Shown here: one piece after another, positions 1 through 6,530 of the stretch
Layout of the letters: each line of letters begins with the position of its first letter
Position numbering within the stretch: the first letter of the stretch is position 1
NCBI GenBank assembly: GCA_021791455.1
Contig: JAJYWM010000444.1
Span: forward strand, 1-11,092
DNA from: a bacterium
GTDB taxonomy: Bacteria; Chloroflexota; Dormibacteria; UBA8260; Bog-877
DNA: 11,092 nucleotides
Direction of reading: 5' to 3'
Made by a program: the position numbers and the translations under genes
Notes under the pieces: generated by a model
Databases searched by the model: none
Told to the model about the DNA's origin: nothing
What the model saw: the letters and a program-made list of their open reading frames with translations, nothing else

Positions 1-117
1 CACTGGAACGAAGATCCCCGTCCCTTCGTCTGGCACACCCCCGCTGCGGACATCATCGCCAAGGTGCGTCGGGGGCGCTCCGCACTGGCCCAACTTAATT
101 CACCGACGGACCACTAG
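1..117 (+). CDS. IS630-family transposase, C-terminal fragment (5' end outside window)
   Basis: Frame 1 is open from the first base to a TAG and gives 38 residues. It starts with HWNEDPRPFVWHTPAADIIA and continues as KVRRGRSALAQLNSPTDH. The W-N-E-D-x-x-P-F-V-W block followed by a helix with 'IIAKVRRGRSAL' is the familiar C-terminus of IS630/Tc1-mariner-like DDE transposases, where 'WNxxPxPFxW' follows the catalytic domain. The DDE residues themselves lie outside the window, so activity cannot be judged. No terminal inverted repeat or TA duplication could be recognised downstream. Context: it lies at the edge of a mobile-element cluster, so it is either an insertion next to the element or its remnant. 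Confidence 0.75.
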   Translation, partial: HWNEDPRPFVWHTPAADIIAKVRRGRSALAQLNSPTDH

Positions 118-210
118 GACGGAGCGGGACCCCATCCTCGCCCCCAAGCGAAGGGCTGAGCGGCAGGTGCTCCGATCTGTGCGAGCCGAGGCTCTGGCTC
201 GGCGGTCCCG

Positions 211-549
211 GTGATGGGACACGTGCTCGATGCACTGGAGTTGGCGGGCCGGATGGCGGTCAGGGGGCTGCGGCCTGTCGATCTGGCGTCCAAGGCCCAC
301 CTGGCCCCCGCGACGATCAGCCATGCCCTCGCTGGGCGCCCGGTATCCGCAGGCACCTTGCGGGCCATCGCCATCGCCCTAAGCGAGACTGCCCCCATAC
401 CCGGAGCTGACGGCTTGCTGGCCGGGCTGCGGACTGGTGGAGACACTTCCGCCGCGGCGGCGTCCGATCCGAAAGGTGTCGCTGCAGGGTCGACACCCGA
501 CGTGGCGCAAGGAGGCTGCGGTGTTGGCCGAATCCCTCGACGAGCTTAG
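211..549 (+). CDS. small XRE-like helix-turn-helix DNA-binding protein
   Basis: The ORF codes for 112 residues. Residues about 19-58 (GLRPVDLASKAHLAPATISH, then ALAGRPVSAGTLRAIAIAL) fit a five-helix Cro/C1 (XRE)-type HTH: 'DLASKAHLAPATISHAL' is the turn and recognition helix, 'SAGTLRAIAIAL' the next helix. After about residue 75 the protein becomes Gly/Ala/Ser-rich and loses plausible structure, overlapping the next gene by 29 bases. The tail may therefore be out-of-frame read-through of a slightly shortened gene. GTG at 211 and ATG at 214 are adjacent candidate starts, and neither has a clear Shine-Dalgarno. As the first gene of the HTH / CxxC / DUF3631 set it is probably the element's regulator, or a factor directing its replication or excision. 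Target and ligand are unknown. Confidence 0.65.
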   Translation: MMGHVLDALELAGRMAVRGLRPVDLASKAHLAPATISHALAGRPVSAGTLRAIAIALSETAPIPGADGLLAGLRTGGDTSAAAASDPKGVAAGSTPDVAQGGCGVGRIPRRA

Positions 550-724
550 TTCGCCGACCCCCTGCCCAGTCTGCCAAGCGCTCGCCTCCGTTCTGGCCAG
601 TTCGGCTGCCTTGGCCAGTGAGCTTGACCGGTACACGGCGCCCTACTCCGCCGCCGCCGCGCGACAGCTGGCGCAGGGTTGGGCTGAGACCTATCGGGCC
701 GCCCGGGCGGGGTGCTGCCGGTGA
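521..724 (+). CDS. small CxxC protein of unknown function
   Basis: The predicted protein has 67 residues from GTG 521. This start is chosen because an AAGGAGG (509-515) sits five bases upstream, an almost ideal Shine-Dalgarno. The frame stays open back to GTG 437, but that would overlap the HTH gene by 113 bases. Cys15 and Cys18 form a CPVC pair and Cys65-Cys66 lie at the C-terminus, so one metal site or a redox pair is possible. The middle is Ala/Leu-rich and probably helical (ASVLASSAALASELDRY). No known family is recognised. The gene overlaps the HTH gene by 29 bases and the ATPase gene by 4 bases (GTGA), so it looks translationally coupled to both and is probably a real accessory to the DUF3631 protein. 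Confidence 0.55.
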   Translation: MLAESLDELSSPTPCPVCQALASVLASSAALASELDRYTAPYSAAAARQLAQGWAETYRAARAGCCR

Positions 725-1866
725 TCGCCCTAGCCGACGCGGACCGACTGGCGGCTGACCTCACAGCTCCGCTGTCCGAGCTGGCCGACTTCCTCGGTTC
801 CTACGTCGTCTTCTCGTCGGTGGAGGCCCGCGACGCCGTGGCCCTGTGGGCGGCCCACACGTGGGCGATCGGCGCCGCCGGGACCACGCCCCGGCTCAGC
901 ATCCGATCTGTAGAGAAGCAGTCGGGCAAGACAAGGTTGCTGGAGGTGCTGGAGCTCGTGGTGGCTCGCCCAATCATGGCGGTCAACGTTTCGGTCGCCG
1001 CGCTGTTCCGCAGCATCGGCGAGCCGCCGCCGACCATCCTCTGGGACGAGATTGATGCGCTGTTCAGGGGCGGAAACGACTCCAGCCGCGAAGATCTCCG
1101 TGCCCTGCTCAACTCGGGGTACCGCCGCGGCGCCTCGGTGCTCCGCGTCGTGGGTGAAGGCACGAAGATGGCGGTGAAGGCGTTTGCCACCTTCGCCCCG
1201 GTAGTCCTCGCCGGGATAGGCAACCAGCCCGACACCGTCAGCGACCGCTCGATCATTGTGGAGCAGCGCCGCCGACGCCCTGATGAGCGCGTACGAGCCT
1301 TCCGGCGCCGCGTGGTGGAGCCAGAGGCCCAACTTGTCCGAGAACGGCTGCGGGCTTGGGCCGCGGAGAATCTGGAAGAGCTGGAGCGCGCCAGGCCCGC
1401 GATGCCCGCCGGTTTGAGCGATAGGGCCGCTGATCTCTGGGAACCTCTGCTTGCCATCGCGGACTTGGCCGGAGGGAGCTGGCCGAGCCGTGGTCGCCGC
1501 GCCGCAGTGGAGCTGGCCCGGGTAGGTCGGGAGGCAGACAGGAGCTTGGGAGTTCGTCTTCTGGCAGACGTTCGCGCCATCTGGGAAGAGATCGGTCGGC
1601 CTAAGTACCTTCGAACGGAAGAGCTTCTAGAACGGCTGAAGGCTCTGGACGAGTCGCCCTGGGGCGAGCTGGGCCATGGACGCGAGCTCGATTCCCGCAG
1701 TCTGGCCGGGCGCTTGCGCAAGTTCGGGGCAGGGCCCAAGCAGGTGCGATTGGGGGCAGTCACGGTAAAGGGCTACGTAGCGGCCGAGCTGGCTGACCCA
1801 TGGGCGCGATACCTTCCCACCCCCTCCGCACAAAGCGAAACAACCGAAACAGGGGAAACGACTTGA
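721..1866 (+). CDS. DUF3631-type P-loop ATPase of a mobile element
   Basis: The protein has 381 residues from GTG 721, which overlaps the preceding TGA as GTGA; GTG 712 is also possible. What is seen: a Walker A-like SVEKQSGKT at about residues 63-71, a Walker B-like TILWDEIDALF at about 105-115, and a sensor/arginine-finger-like stretch (GIGNQPDTVSDRSI) at about 166-178. The C-terminal half (about 235-365) has the pattern of the DUF3631 domain: a helical block LSDRAADLWEPLLAIADLAG, then RTEELLERL and a winged-helix-like SRSLAGRLRKFGAGPKQVR. Such proteins are common in actinobacterial phages and integrative elements and are thought to be replication or primase-helicase-like ATPases; that role is inferred. 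The protein ends in a Thr/Glu-rich tail (SETTETGETT) at TGA 1864-1866. A better-looking continuation exists in the +1 frame (see 1865-2062), suggesting that the gene is slightly truncated by a frameshift. Confidence 0.8.
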   Translation: MIALADADRLAADLTAPLSELADFLGSYVVFSSVEARDAVALWAAHTWAIGAAGTTPRLSIRSVEKQSGKTRLLEVLELVVARPIMAVNVSVAALFRSIGEPPPTILWDEIDALFRGGNDSSREDLRALLNSGYRRGASVLRVVGEGTKMAVKAFATFAPVVLAGIGNQPDTVSDRSIIVEQRRRRPDERVRAFRRRVVEPEAQLVRERLRAWAAENLEELERARPAMPAGLSDRAADLWEPLLAIADLAGGSWPSRGRRAAVELARVGREADRSLGVRLLADVRAIWEEIGRPKYLRTEELLERLKALDESPWGELGHGRELDSRSLAGRLRKFGAGPKQVRLGAVTVKGYVAAELADPWARYLPTPSAQSETTETGETT

Positions 1867-2062
1867 GGTTCCCGAACTCAGCGGACAGGCGGTCAGTCGA
1901 GATCAAGCGCCGACCGCAGTTTCCGATGTTTCGGATGTTTCCCTTCCTGGGGGGCCGGACGAGGCGTCACTGGGCACTTCGGCCGGGTCCCGACCTGCAC
2001 CGCGTCCAGCTTCAGACGGCTCCTCCCGATTGGCACCAGCGCTGCGAACCGCTCCCGGCTAG
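1865..2062 (+). pseudogene. frameshifted C-terminal tail of the DUF3631 gene (possible)
   Basis: Skipping one T at the ATPase stop (ACT TGA G) opens a frame of 65 codons ending at TAG 2060-2062. It reads EVPELSGQAVSRDQAPTAVS and then DVSDVSLPGGPDEASLGTSA. The short 'VSDVSDVS' repeat next to a Pro/Gly/Asp/Glu-rich stretch is the kind of low-complexity tail seen on DUF3631 proteins, and it continues the Thr/Glu-rich end of the upstream ORF naturally. It is most simply a one-base mutation, or a sequencing error. Programmed +1 frameshifting at a slow TGA codon is a less likely alternative. The same frame continues beyond TAG to TGA 2174-2176 (including KADARIDLLPVEALLGG), which may be more decayed coding DNA. 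Confidence 0.35.
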
Positions 2063-2282
2063 GTACTGGTACGAGGGTTCCCGAATAGGGCCGATGCCCA
2101 CGGCTCCAAGCCGAAGGCCGACGCCCGGATCGACCTGCTCCCAGTCGAGGCTCTGCTCGGGGGGCCCGACGCGTGACCCCGTGCCCACTCCGTTAAATGC
2201 TCGTCTCCCCCGTCGTCGACTGGCTGCTGGCCACGCCGGTTTGGCGACGGGGCCGCGAGTTCGCAGTCAATCTGAGTGCTGA
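1867..2282. other. 416-base gap between ATPase and recombinase, apparently decayed coding DNA
   Basis: No convincing intact gene is seen here. The first half holds the shifted ATPase tail described separately. The plus frame that stays open through the whole gap to TGA 2280-2282 gives an Arg/Pro-rich product with no family resemblance and looks like an accidental GC-rich reading frame. A 34-residue mini-ORF (ATG 2197 to TGA 2299-2301, starting MLVSPVVDWLLATPVWRRGR) overlaps the recombinase start by 19 bases. It could serve as a coupling leader, but it has no clear Shine-Dalgarno. No terminator or strong promoter was recognised. Confidence 0.4.
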
Positions 2283-2945
2283 ATGGCGGAAGCCGAAGTG
2301 AGGGCTGCACTCTACGCGCGGGTGTCAACCGACGACCGGGGACAGGACCCGGAGGTCCAGCTTGCCCCAATGCGCGAGCTCGCGGCCGCAAGAGGCTGGC
2401 TGGTCTCGGAATACGTCGACCACGCCTCGGCATCCGATCTCCGAGGCCGCCGCCAGTGGCGCCGCTTGCTCGAAGACGCCCAGAGTGGCCGGACCGACGT
2501 GGTGCTGGTTTGGAAATTAGACCGCTTTGCTCGCTCGGCTCTCGACGCGCTCCAGTGGCTCCAGCAGCTCGACAGCGCCGGAGTAGGGCTGAAGATCCTG
2601 ACCCAGCAGATCGACACCACCACTTCGGCCGGGCGGCTGGTGTTCACGGTGCTGGCCGCTGTGGCCGAGATGGAGAGAGAGCTCGTTCGAGAGCGGGTCA
2701 AGGCTGGCATCGAGCAGGCTCGAGCGCGCGGCCAACGGCTGGGACGGCCGCCGAGAGCACAATCGGTCGAATCCCATCCGCTCTGGCCTGTGGTCCTCGC
2801 TGGCCTTGCTGCCGGGCACCTCAACCGGGCCGAAGCCGCCAGAAAGCTGAAGGTCCGACGGAGCACCCTTGACCACACGCTCGGGCCAGTCCGAAATAGG
2901 GGTATCCGCGAGCCGCCGGCGGCCGAGATCGATCCGACTGGCTGA
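2283..2945 (+). CDS. small serine recombinase (resolvase/invertase family)
   Basis: The protein has 220 residues. The N-terminal resolvase domain is clear: LYARVSTDD at 10-18 with nucleophile Ser15 and Arg13, the LDRFARS active-site arginine motif at 79-85, and the long E-helix region (TTTSAGRLVFTVLAAVAEME and on through RELVRERVKAGIEQARARG) at about 113-150, followed by the GRPP linker at 154-157. A C-terminal HTH (GHLNRAEAARKLKVRRSTLD) at about 178-197 matches the DNA-binding domain of Hin/Gin/gamma-delta-type enzymes. The size fits a small invertase/resolvase rather than a large serine integrase. ATG 2283 directly follows a TGA in another frame, and no good Shine-Dalgarno is visible. Catalysis would be cleavage and rejoining at a central dinucleotide through a phosphoserine link. 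The stop lies inside a 70-bp repeat that recurs inverted at 9638-9707, and a candidate crossover site starts six bases after the stop. Confidence 0.92.
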   Translation: MAEAEVRAALYARVSTDDRGQDPEVQLAPMRELAAARGWLVSEYVDHASASDLRGRRQWRRLLEDAQSGRTDVVLVWKLDRFARSALDALQWLQQLDSAGVGLKILTQQIDTTTSAGRLVFTVLAAVAEMERELVRERVKAGIEQARARGQRLGRPPRAQSVESHPLWPVVLAGLAAGHLNRAEAARKLKVRRSTLDHTLGPVRNRGIREPPAAEIDPTG

Positions 2946-2978
2946 TGGGCCGGTCCCGAAGGAAATCACTTGGGACTC
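2909..2978 (+). repeat. 70-bp inverted repeat, left copy (recombinase 3' end and downstream)
   Basis: This copy aligns without gaps to the reverse complement of 9638-9707 with 61 of 70 identical bases. The last 26 bases (2953-2978) are identical in both copies, whereas the nine differences all fall in the outer part. The outer part codes for the recombinase C-terminus (EPPAAEIDPTG, stop). Similarity stops abruptly on the inner (cargo) side after GGGACTC and fades slowly on the outer side, where about 14 of the next 22 bases still match. Confidence 0.9.
2952..2977 (+). promoter_or_regulatory. candidate serine-recombinase crossover site, left
   Basis: This is a 26-bp imperfect palindrome. With its centre on the dinucleotide AA at 2964-2965, the half-sites of 12 bases are complementary at 8 of 12 positions (9 of 12 in the right copy). 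They include the outer arms GTCCC and GGGAC. A 26-bp site made of two 12-bp half-sites around a 2-bp core is the known layout of Hin/Gin invertase sites. It lies six bases after the recombinase stop codon. The function is inferred from geometry, duplication and position only. A weak hairpin is an alternative. Confidence 0.4.
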
Positions 2979-3048
2979 AGCCCTGATCACATCCGGGGCC
3001 ACGGCCGACTGTAAGAAGCGCCTTGTCGTGACAGCATGCAGAGGTAGC

Positions 3049-3083
3049 GTGAGATCCGGCGTCGGTCAAGTTGCGGATCTGAC
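3049..3083. promoter_or_regulatory. inverted repeat upstream of gajA, possible operator
   Basis: AGATCCG (3052-3058) and CGGATCT (3074-3080) form perfect 7-bp arms, extended to 10-bp arms with one mismatch (GTGAGATCCG at 3049-3058 and CGGATCTGAC at 3074-3083), separated by 15 bases. It lies about 30 bases upstream of the candidate -10 box of gajA. That spacing suits a dimeric repressor or activator site, although an RNA hairpin of an upstream transcript is equally possible. Confidence 0.3.
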
Positions 3084-3112
3084 ACGAGGGCCGCACCAGG
3101 CCCGGCAGGCGA

Positions 3113-3118
3113 TACTGT
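3113..3118 (+). promoter_or_regulatory. candidate -10 box (TACTGT) of gajAB
   Basis: TACTGT matches the actinobacterial TANNNT -10 consensus and ends nine bases before ATG 3128, placing transcription start only a few bases upstream of the start codon. No TTGACA-like -35 is seen at 16-19 bases. A weak TAAGG lies just before the start. Single-strand inspection only. Confidence 0.35.
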
Positions 3119-3127
3119 AAGGCCACG

Positions 3128-4732
3128 ATGAGGGTACGGTCGTTGTCGTGGGCGAACTACCGCCGTTTGCCGGACGGGCACATAGAGGCACGTAATCACC
3201 TCGTCCTCGTAGGCCCCAACGATTCGGGAAAGTCCAGTGTCCTCAGGGCTATCTACCTTTGCCTCGGCATGCCGCACGTCCAGCTACCGGCTTCTATCTC
3301 GGCTAGAGACTTCACCGACCCGGCCATCCCGCTCAGGTTGTCTGTTGCGCTCGACGGGATCGAGCCTGAGGATAGATCTGCTTTTCCGGACGAAATATCG
3401 CTTGGCGATGGCGAGACCCTGCGCATCTCCATTGAGGCGACTCTCGACCCTGGGGACCCTGATGTGAAGGTCGTCAGGCGGTTCTTCCCTGACAGCGGCC
3501 ACATGAGGGCTCCTAGCCGCCAGCAGCTCGAGGCCATCGGGTTCGCCTATGTGCCTCCCGTTCGGTCGCTCCTGCGGGAGCTTGGCAGCGCAAGCGGCGG
3601 CGCTGTCCGCTCGCTCCTGTCCGGGCTGGACCTGGGTGCCGACGCCGATGCGTTGAAGGCCGCTGCGGAGCAATACCAGGCCACGTTGGCAGATTCGCGC
3701 GCCCTCAAGGAGTTCCGAAACGAAATGTCCGCCGCCCTCTCTGCCGCACTCCCAACGCCCATCTCATCCGACGAGCTCAAGGTGATCTCGGAAGGGGATC
3801 TTCTGAACGACCCACTGTCTGGAGTCACTATAACCCTACGCGAAGCCGACCGCGATATCCCATTGGCCGAGCAAAGCGACGGCATCCGGGCGCTCTCAGT
3901 GTTGACGCTGTTGGGCATATCGCACAAGACCGCCCGCATTTTTGGGGTGGACGAGCCAGAGACGCACCTACATCCCGCAGCCCAGCGCGCCCTCGCGCGA
4001 ACCATGGGCATGTCAAGCAGCCAACGGGTGCTCGTCACGCACTCTGCGTCGATCGTTAGTCAAATGCATCCCCTCGACATCGTTGCTTTTCGCTCCGACC
4101 GCACCGCCCACCAGCTGCCGATCGACGCCCCAATCGCAGACCTCGATGCTACTGTCAGGCACTGGTCGACACGCCTCCTCGAACCTCTGACCGCCCGCTG
4201 TATTCTGCTGCTGGAGGGAGCTGCGGACCGCATCCTCGTGGAGCGTGTGGCCGAATTGGCAGGCTGGGATCTCGATCGATTGGGGGTGGCTCGGGTCGAA
4301 CTCGACGGCTCTGGCTCATTTGCCAACGCCTATCGACTCTTCGGACCACCAGGGTTCGATGTACGTCTGGTCGGGCTCGGCGACCAGGACGCCCGCGCGG
4401 CATGGGCTAGTGCAGTCGGGGCGAATCCTGCCGACCTGGAAGCGCACGGGTACGTTGTCTGCGACCCAGACCTTGAAGGGATGTACATCGAGCACCTTGG
4501 AGGCGAAGCGGTCATTGCCATGCTTCTCGCTTCGCCCACTGTGACGGAACACTCCCTTCTTCTCGCCTGCCATGCCGCGAACCTATCCGACATCACGAAT
4601 GCACAGCTGGCGGACTACTGCCGTGGAAGGAGGCGGAAGACTCAGGCGGCTCTGGCCGTGGCACATGCGCTTGATGAGACCCAAGCCAGGGCGCTTTCAC
4701 CACTCATCAAGCTTCTAAGCCTGACTTCATGA
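3128..4732 (+). CDS. gajA: Gabija anti-phage protein GajA (OLD-family ATPase with TOPRIM nuclease)
   Basis: The protein has 534 residues. The N-terminal ABC/SMC-like ATPase shows Walker A GPNDSGKS (29-36), a signature-like EQSDGIRALSVLTLL (248-262), Walker B IFGVDEPETHLHP (271-283) and the H-loop VTHSAS (303-308). The C-terminal TOPRIM domain begins at ILLLEGAADRILVERV (359-374, Glu363) and continues through ELDGSGSF (391-398), the acidic GLGDQDA (416-422) and DPDLEGMYIEHLG (446-458), the order typical of overcoming-lysogenization-defect (OLD) nucleases. Its length is close to, slightly below, known GajA proteins. In the characterised Gabija system, GajA forms a tetramer that nicks specific DNA and is held back by nucleotides until phage replication depletes them. 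The partner helicase gene overlaps by ATGA, which separates this from single-gene class 1 OLD proteins and from other OLD-containing systems. All visible catalytic residues are present. Confidence 0.88.
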   Translation: MRVRSLSWANYRRLPDGHIEARNHLVLVGPNDSGKSSVLRAIYLCLGMPHVQLPASISARDFTDPAIPLRLSVALDGIEPEDRSAFPDEISLGDGETLRISIEATLDPGDPDVKVVRRFFPDSGHMRAPSRQQLEAIGFAYVPPVRSLLRELGSASGGAVRSLLSGLDLGADADALKAAAEQYQATLADSRALKEFRNEMSAALSAALPTPISSDELKVISEGDLLNDPLSGVTITLREADRDIPLAEQSDGIRALSVLTLLGISHKTARIFGVDEPETHLHPAAQRALARTMGMSSSQRVLVTHSASIVSQMHPLDIVAFRSDRTAHQLPIDAPIADLDATVRHWSTRLLEPLTARCILLLEGAADRILVERVAELAGWDLDRLGVARVELDGSGSFANAYRLFGPPGFDVRLVGLGDQDARAAWASAVGANPADLEAHGYVVCDPDLEGMYIEHLGGEAVIAMLLASPTVTEHSLLLACHAANLSDITNAQLADYCRGRRRKTQAALAVAHALDETQARALSPLIKLLSLTS

Positions 4733-6357
4733 CCGACGAGCGGAAGCCTAACTCAAGACAGGCGGAACTGAACTCGCTGCCAATCGGAAACGTGCTCGTG
4801 ATAGCGCCTGCGGGCTGTGGTAAGACGGACGCTCTCGCGTTCCGAGCATCGTCTACCTTGGCACGAGGCGCGGTGCCGACTCCAAGGAAGATCCTGGCCC
4901 TGACCTACTCTAACAAGGCCAAGGACAACCTCAAGTCGAGGCTGTGGAAAGTGGTAGGGGCAGGATGGCAGCAAAGGATTCACGTCACTAACTTCCACGG
5001 CTTGGCCGCCCGCGTCATCAGAGCCCACGGGTCTCTTCTCGGGATCCGACCGGACATCGCGCTGCCAGAAAAGTCGTGGCGCCGACAGCGCCTCCGTGAT
5101 CTCGGAATCGGCTGGAAGGAAAGCGACGCCTTTGAGTCGGCTCTGCGGACTGCGAAGAGCGGGTCCCCGGACGACGCCGAGGTGATCCGGCGGCTGCGAG
5201 ACATCGGTCATAGTGACGCGCTCGCGTTCGAGGAGTCGCTTCGCGCGGACGGGCGTTTGGACTACGACGATCTCATTCGGCAGTGCAGTCGTCTGCTCCA
5301 GATCGAGAAGGTGGCAAGGCTATACCAAGCTCACTTCGGAATGGTAATGGTCGACGAGGTGCAGGACCTATCCGTCGCCCAGTACGAGATGGTCAGGGGA
5401 GTCGGAGGGGACACGGTGACGTACGCCGGCGATCCCGCACAGGGCATCTACTCCTTCGCTGGCGCGGATCCCGTAGAGGTCTTTCGGCGGATCCGTGAGC
5501 TGTCGCCCGTTGAGGTCGAGTTGAATCAGTCGTACCGATCAGCTCCGGCGGTACTGAGGGCCGTAAACGCTTTAGCAATCGAGATCGGTTCAACCCTTCT
5601 TGAGTGCGGCGAGCCCGACAGGTGGCCGGACGGAGGGCACGTCATTCTCGTCGAACGGGATAACACCGACGACGAAGCGCAGGCCGTGATTAGCTTGATC
5701 AGCGAGCTATTGGTTGACCCGTCGACCACAGTGGCTGTTGTCGCAAGACGTGGAACACGAATGGACCCTCTGAGGCGTGCCGCCGACACCGCTCGGATCC
5801 CCTATCAGGATTGGAGCGTGCCGACCCACGTCCCAAGAATAGTGGACCTCTTGCAGAGTCACGTGCGACAGGCTATAGGAGGCGACTGTACCGCAAGCGA
5901 GCAATGCCTCCGATTGGAGACTCTCTGTCGCACCGATGTGGACGATTCGGACACTGACACTCTCGATGAAATCGCCGCCGCTTGCGACGTGCTTCGAGAG
6001 CTGGTTGATCATGGCAGAACCCTTGAGCAGGCGGTTGCCTCGTGCAGGCCAGCCCTCGACAGCAGCGTACCCGTAGCGCCAGGTCTCCACATCCTCACAG
6101 GCCATCTGGGTAAGGGTCAGGAGTTCGACTGGGTGTTTGTAGTGGGGCTCGAAAACGGGCAAGTACCTGACTTCCGCAGCGAGACCCAGCAGCAGATAGA
6201 CGAGGAGCTACGGGTCTTGCATGTCATGGTTTCGCGCGCCCGGGTCGGCCTCGTGGTGACCTTCAGCGCTCAAGCCATGACTAAGCACGGGTGGCGAGCA
6301 ACCGAACCGTCGCCCTGGCTTGGGTGCCTGCGGGACGCTGCGACGGCAAGGCGCTGA
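4729..6357 (+). CDS. gajB: Gabija anti-phage protein GajB (UvrD/PcrA-like SF1 helicase)
   Basis: The protein has 542 residues, and ATG 4729 overlaps the gajA stop. SF1A helicase motifs run in order: a Q-like segment (SRQAELNSL, 9-17), Walker A APAGCGKT (26-33), motif Ia ALTYSNKAKDNLKSRL (57-72), Ib TNFHGLA (87-93), motif II VDEVQD (208-213), motif III GDPAQGIYSFAGADP (234-248), motif IV LNQSYRSAP (265-273), motif V LTGHLGKGQEFDWVFVVGLE (456-475) and motif VI LRVLHVMVSRAR (494-505). All ATPase residues seem intact. It is shorter than housekeeping UvrD/PcrA (about 700 residues), as expected for the compact GajB. In Gabija, GajB senses DNA ends made during infection, hydrolyses (d)NTPs and activates GajA. 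Co-transcription with gajA is implied by the 4-base overlap. It ends 173 bases before the convergent methyltransferase-nuclease gene. Confidence 0.88.
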   Translation: MTDERKPNSRQAELNSLPIGNVLVIAPAGCGKTDALAFRASSTLARGAVPTPRKILALTYSNKAKDNLKSRLWKVVGAGWQQRIHVTNFHGLAARVIRAHGSLLGIRPDIALPEKSWRRQRLRDLGIGWKESDAFESALRTAKSGSPDDAEVIRRLRDIGHSDALAFEESLRADGRLDYDDLIRQCSRLLQIEKVARLYQAHFGMVMVDEVQDLSVAQYEMVRGVGGDTVTYAGDPAQGIYSFAGADPVEVFRRIRELSPVEVELNQSYRSAPAVLRAVNALAIEIGSTLLECGEPDRWPDGGHVILVERDNTDDEAQAVISLISELLVDPSTTVAVVARRGTRMDPLRRAADTARIPYQDWSVPTHVPRIVDLLQSHVRQAIGGDCTASEQCLRLETLCRTDVDDSDTDTLDEIAAACDVLRELVDHGRTLEQAVASCRPALDSSVPVAPGLHILTGHLGKGQEFDWVFVVGLENGQVPDFRSETQQQIDEELRVLHVMVSRARVGLVVTFSAQAMTKHGWRATEPSPWLGCLRDAATARR

Positions 6358-6530
6358 CTGCGCACGCCAGCGAGAGCCGGGACCCCTTAGAGCGCTTCCC
6401 GGCGATGCCCGACAAGTGTCTTGGCGGGCCCGGCGCAGCGCTCATCACCGTCCGTCGCCGGAATCGACCGGAGTGGCATGATCCAAGCGGCAACTCTCCC
6501 GCCGCTCTCAACGGTAGGCACAGCCCGAGC

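Noticed and set aside
205..220. GTCCC-GGTGAT-GGGAC hairpin over the start codons of the HTH gene, with the same arms as the candidate crossover site
   Set aside because: Five-base arms are easily found by chance in this GC-rich DNA, and the central bases do not resemble the 26-bp site.
801..1763. Long minus-strand open frames opposite the DUF3631 ATPase
   Set aside because: They are Ser/Arg-rich shadow frames of a GC-rich gene; the plus frame carries the recognisable P-loop motifs.
1800..2282. Open plus-strand frame through the ATPase-recombinase gap, ending directly before the recombinase ATG
   Set aside because: The product is Arg/Pro-rich with no domain, overlaps the ATPase end, and a different frame shows a more protein-like tail. 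The neat stop-start junction is probably chance.
6390..6443. GAGCGCT / AGCGCTC arms between gajB and the convergent type IIG gene
   Set aside because: The loop is 40 bases and the arm core is self-palindromic, so a bidirectional terminator is not supported.
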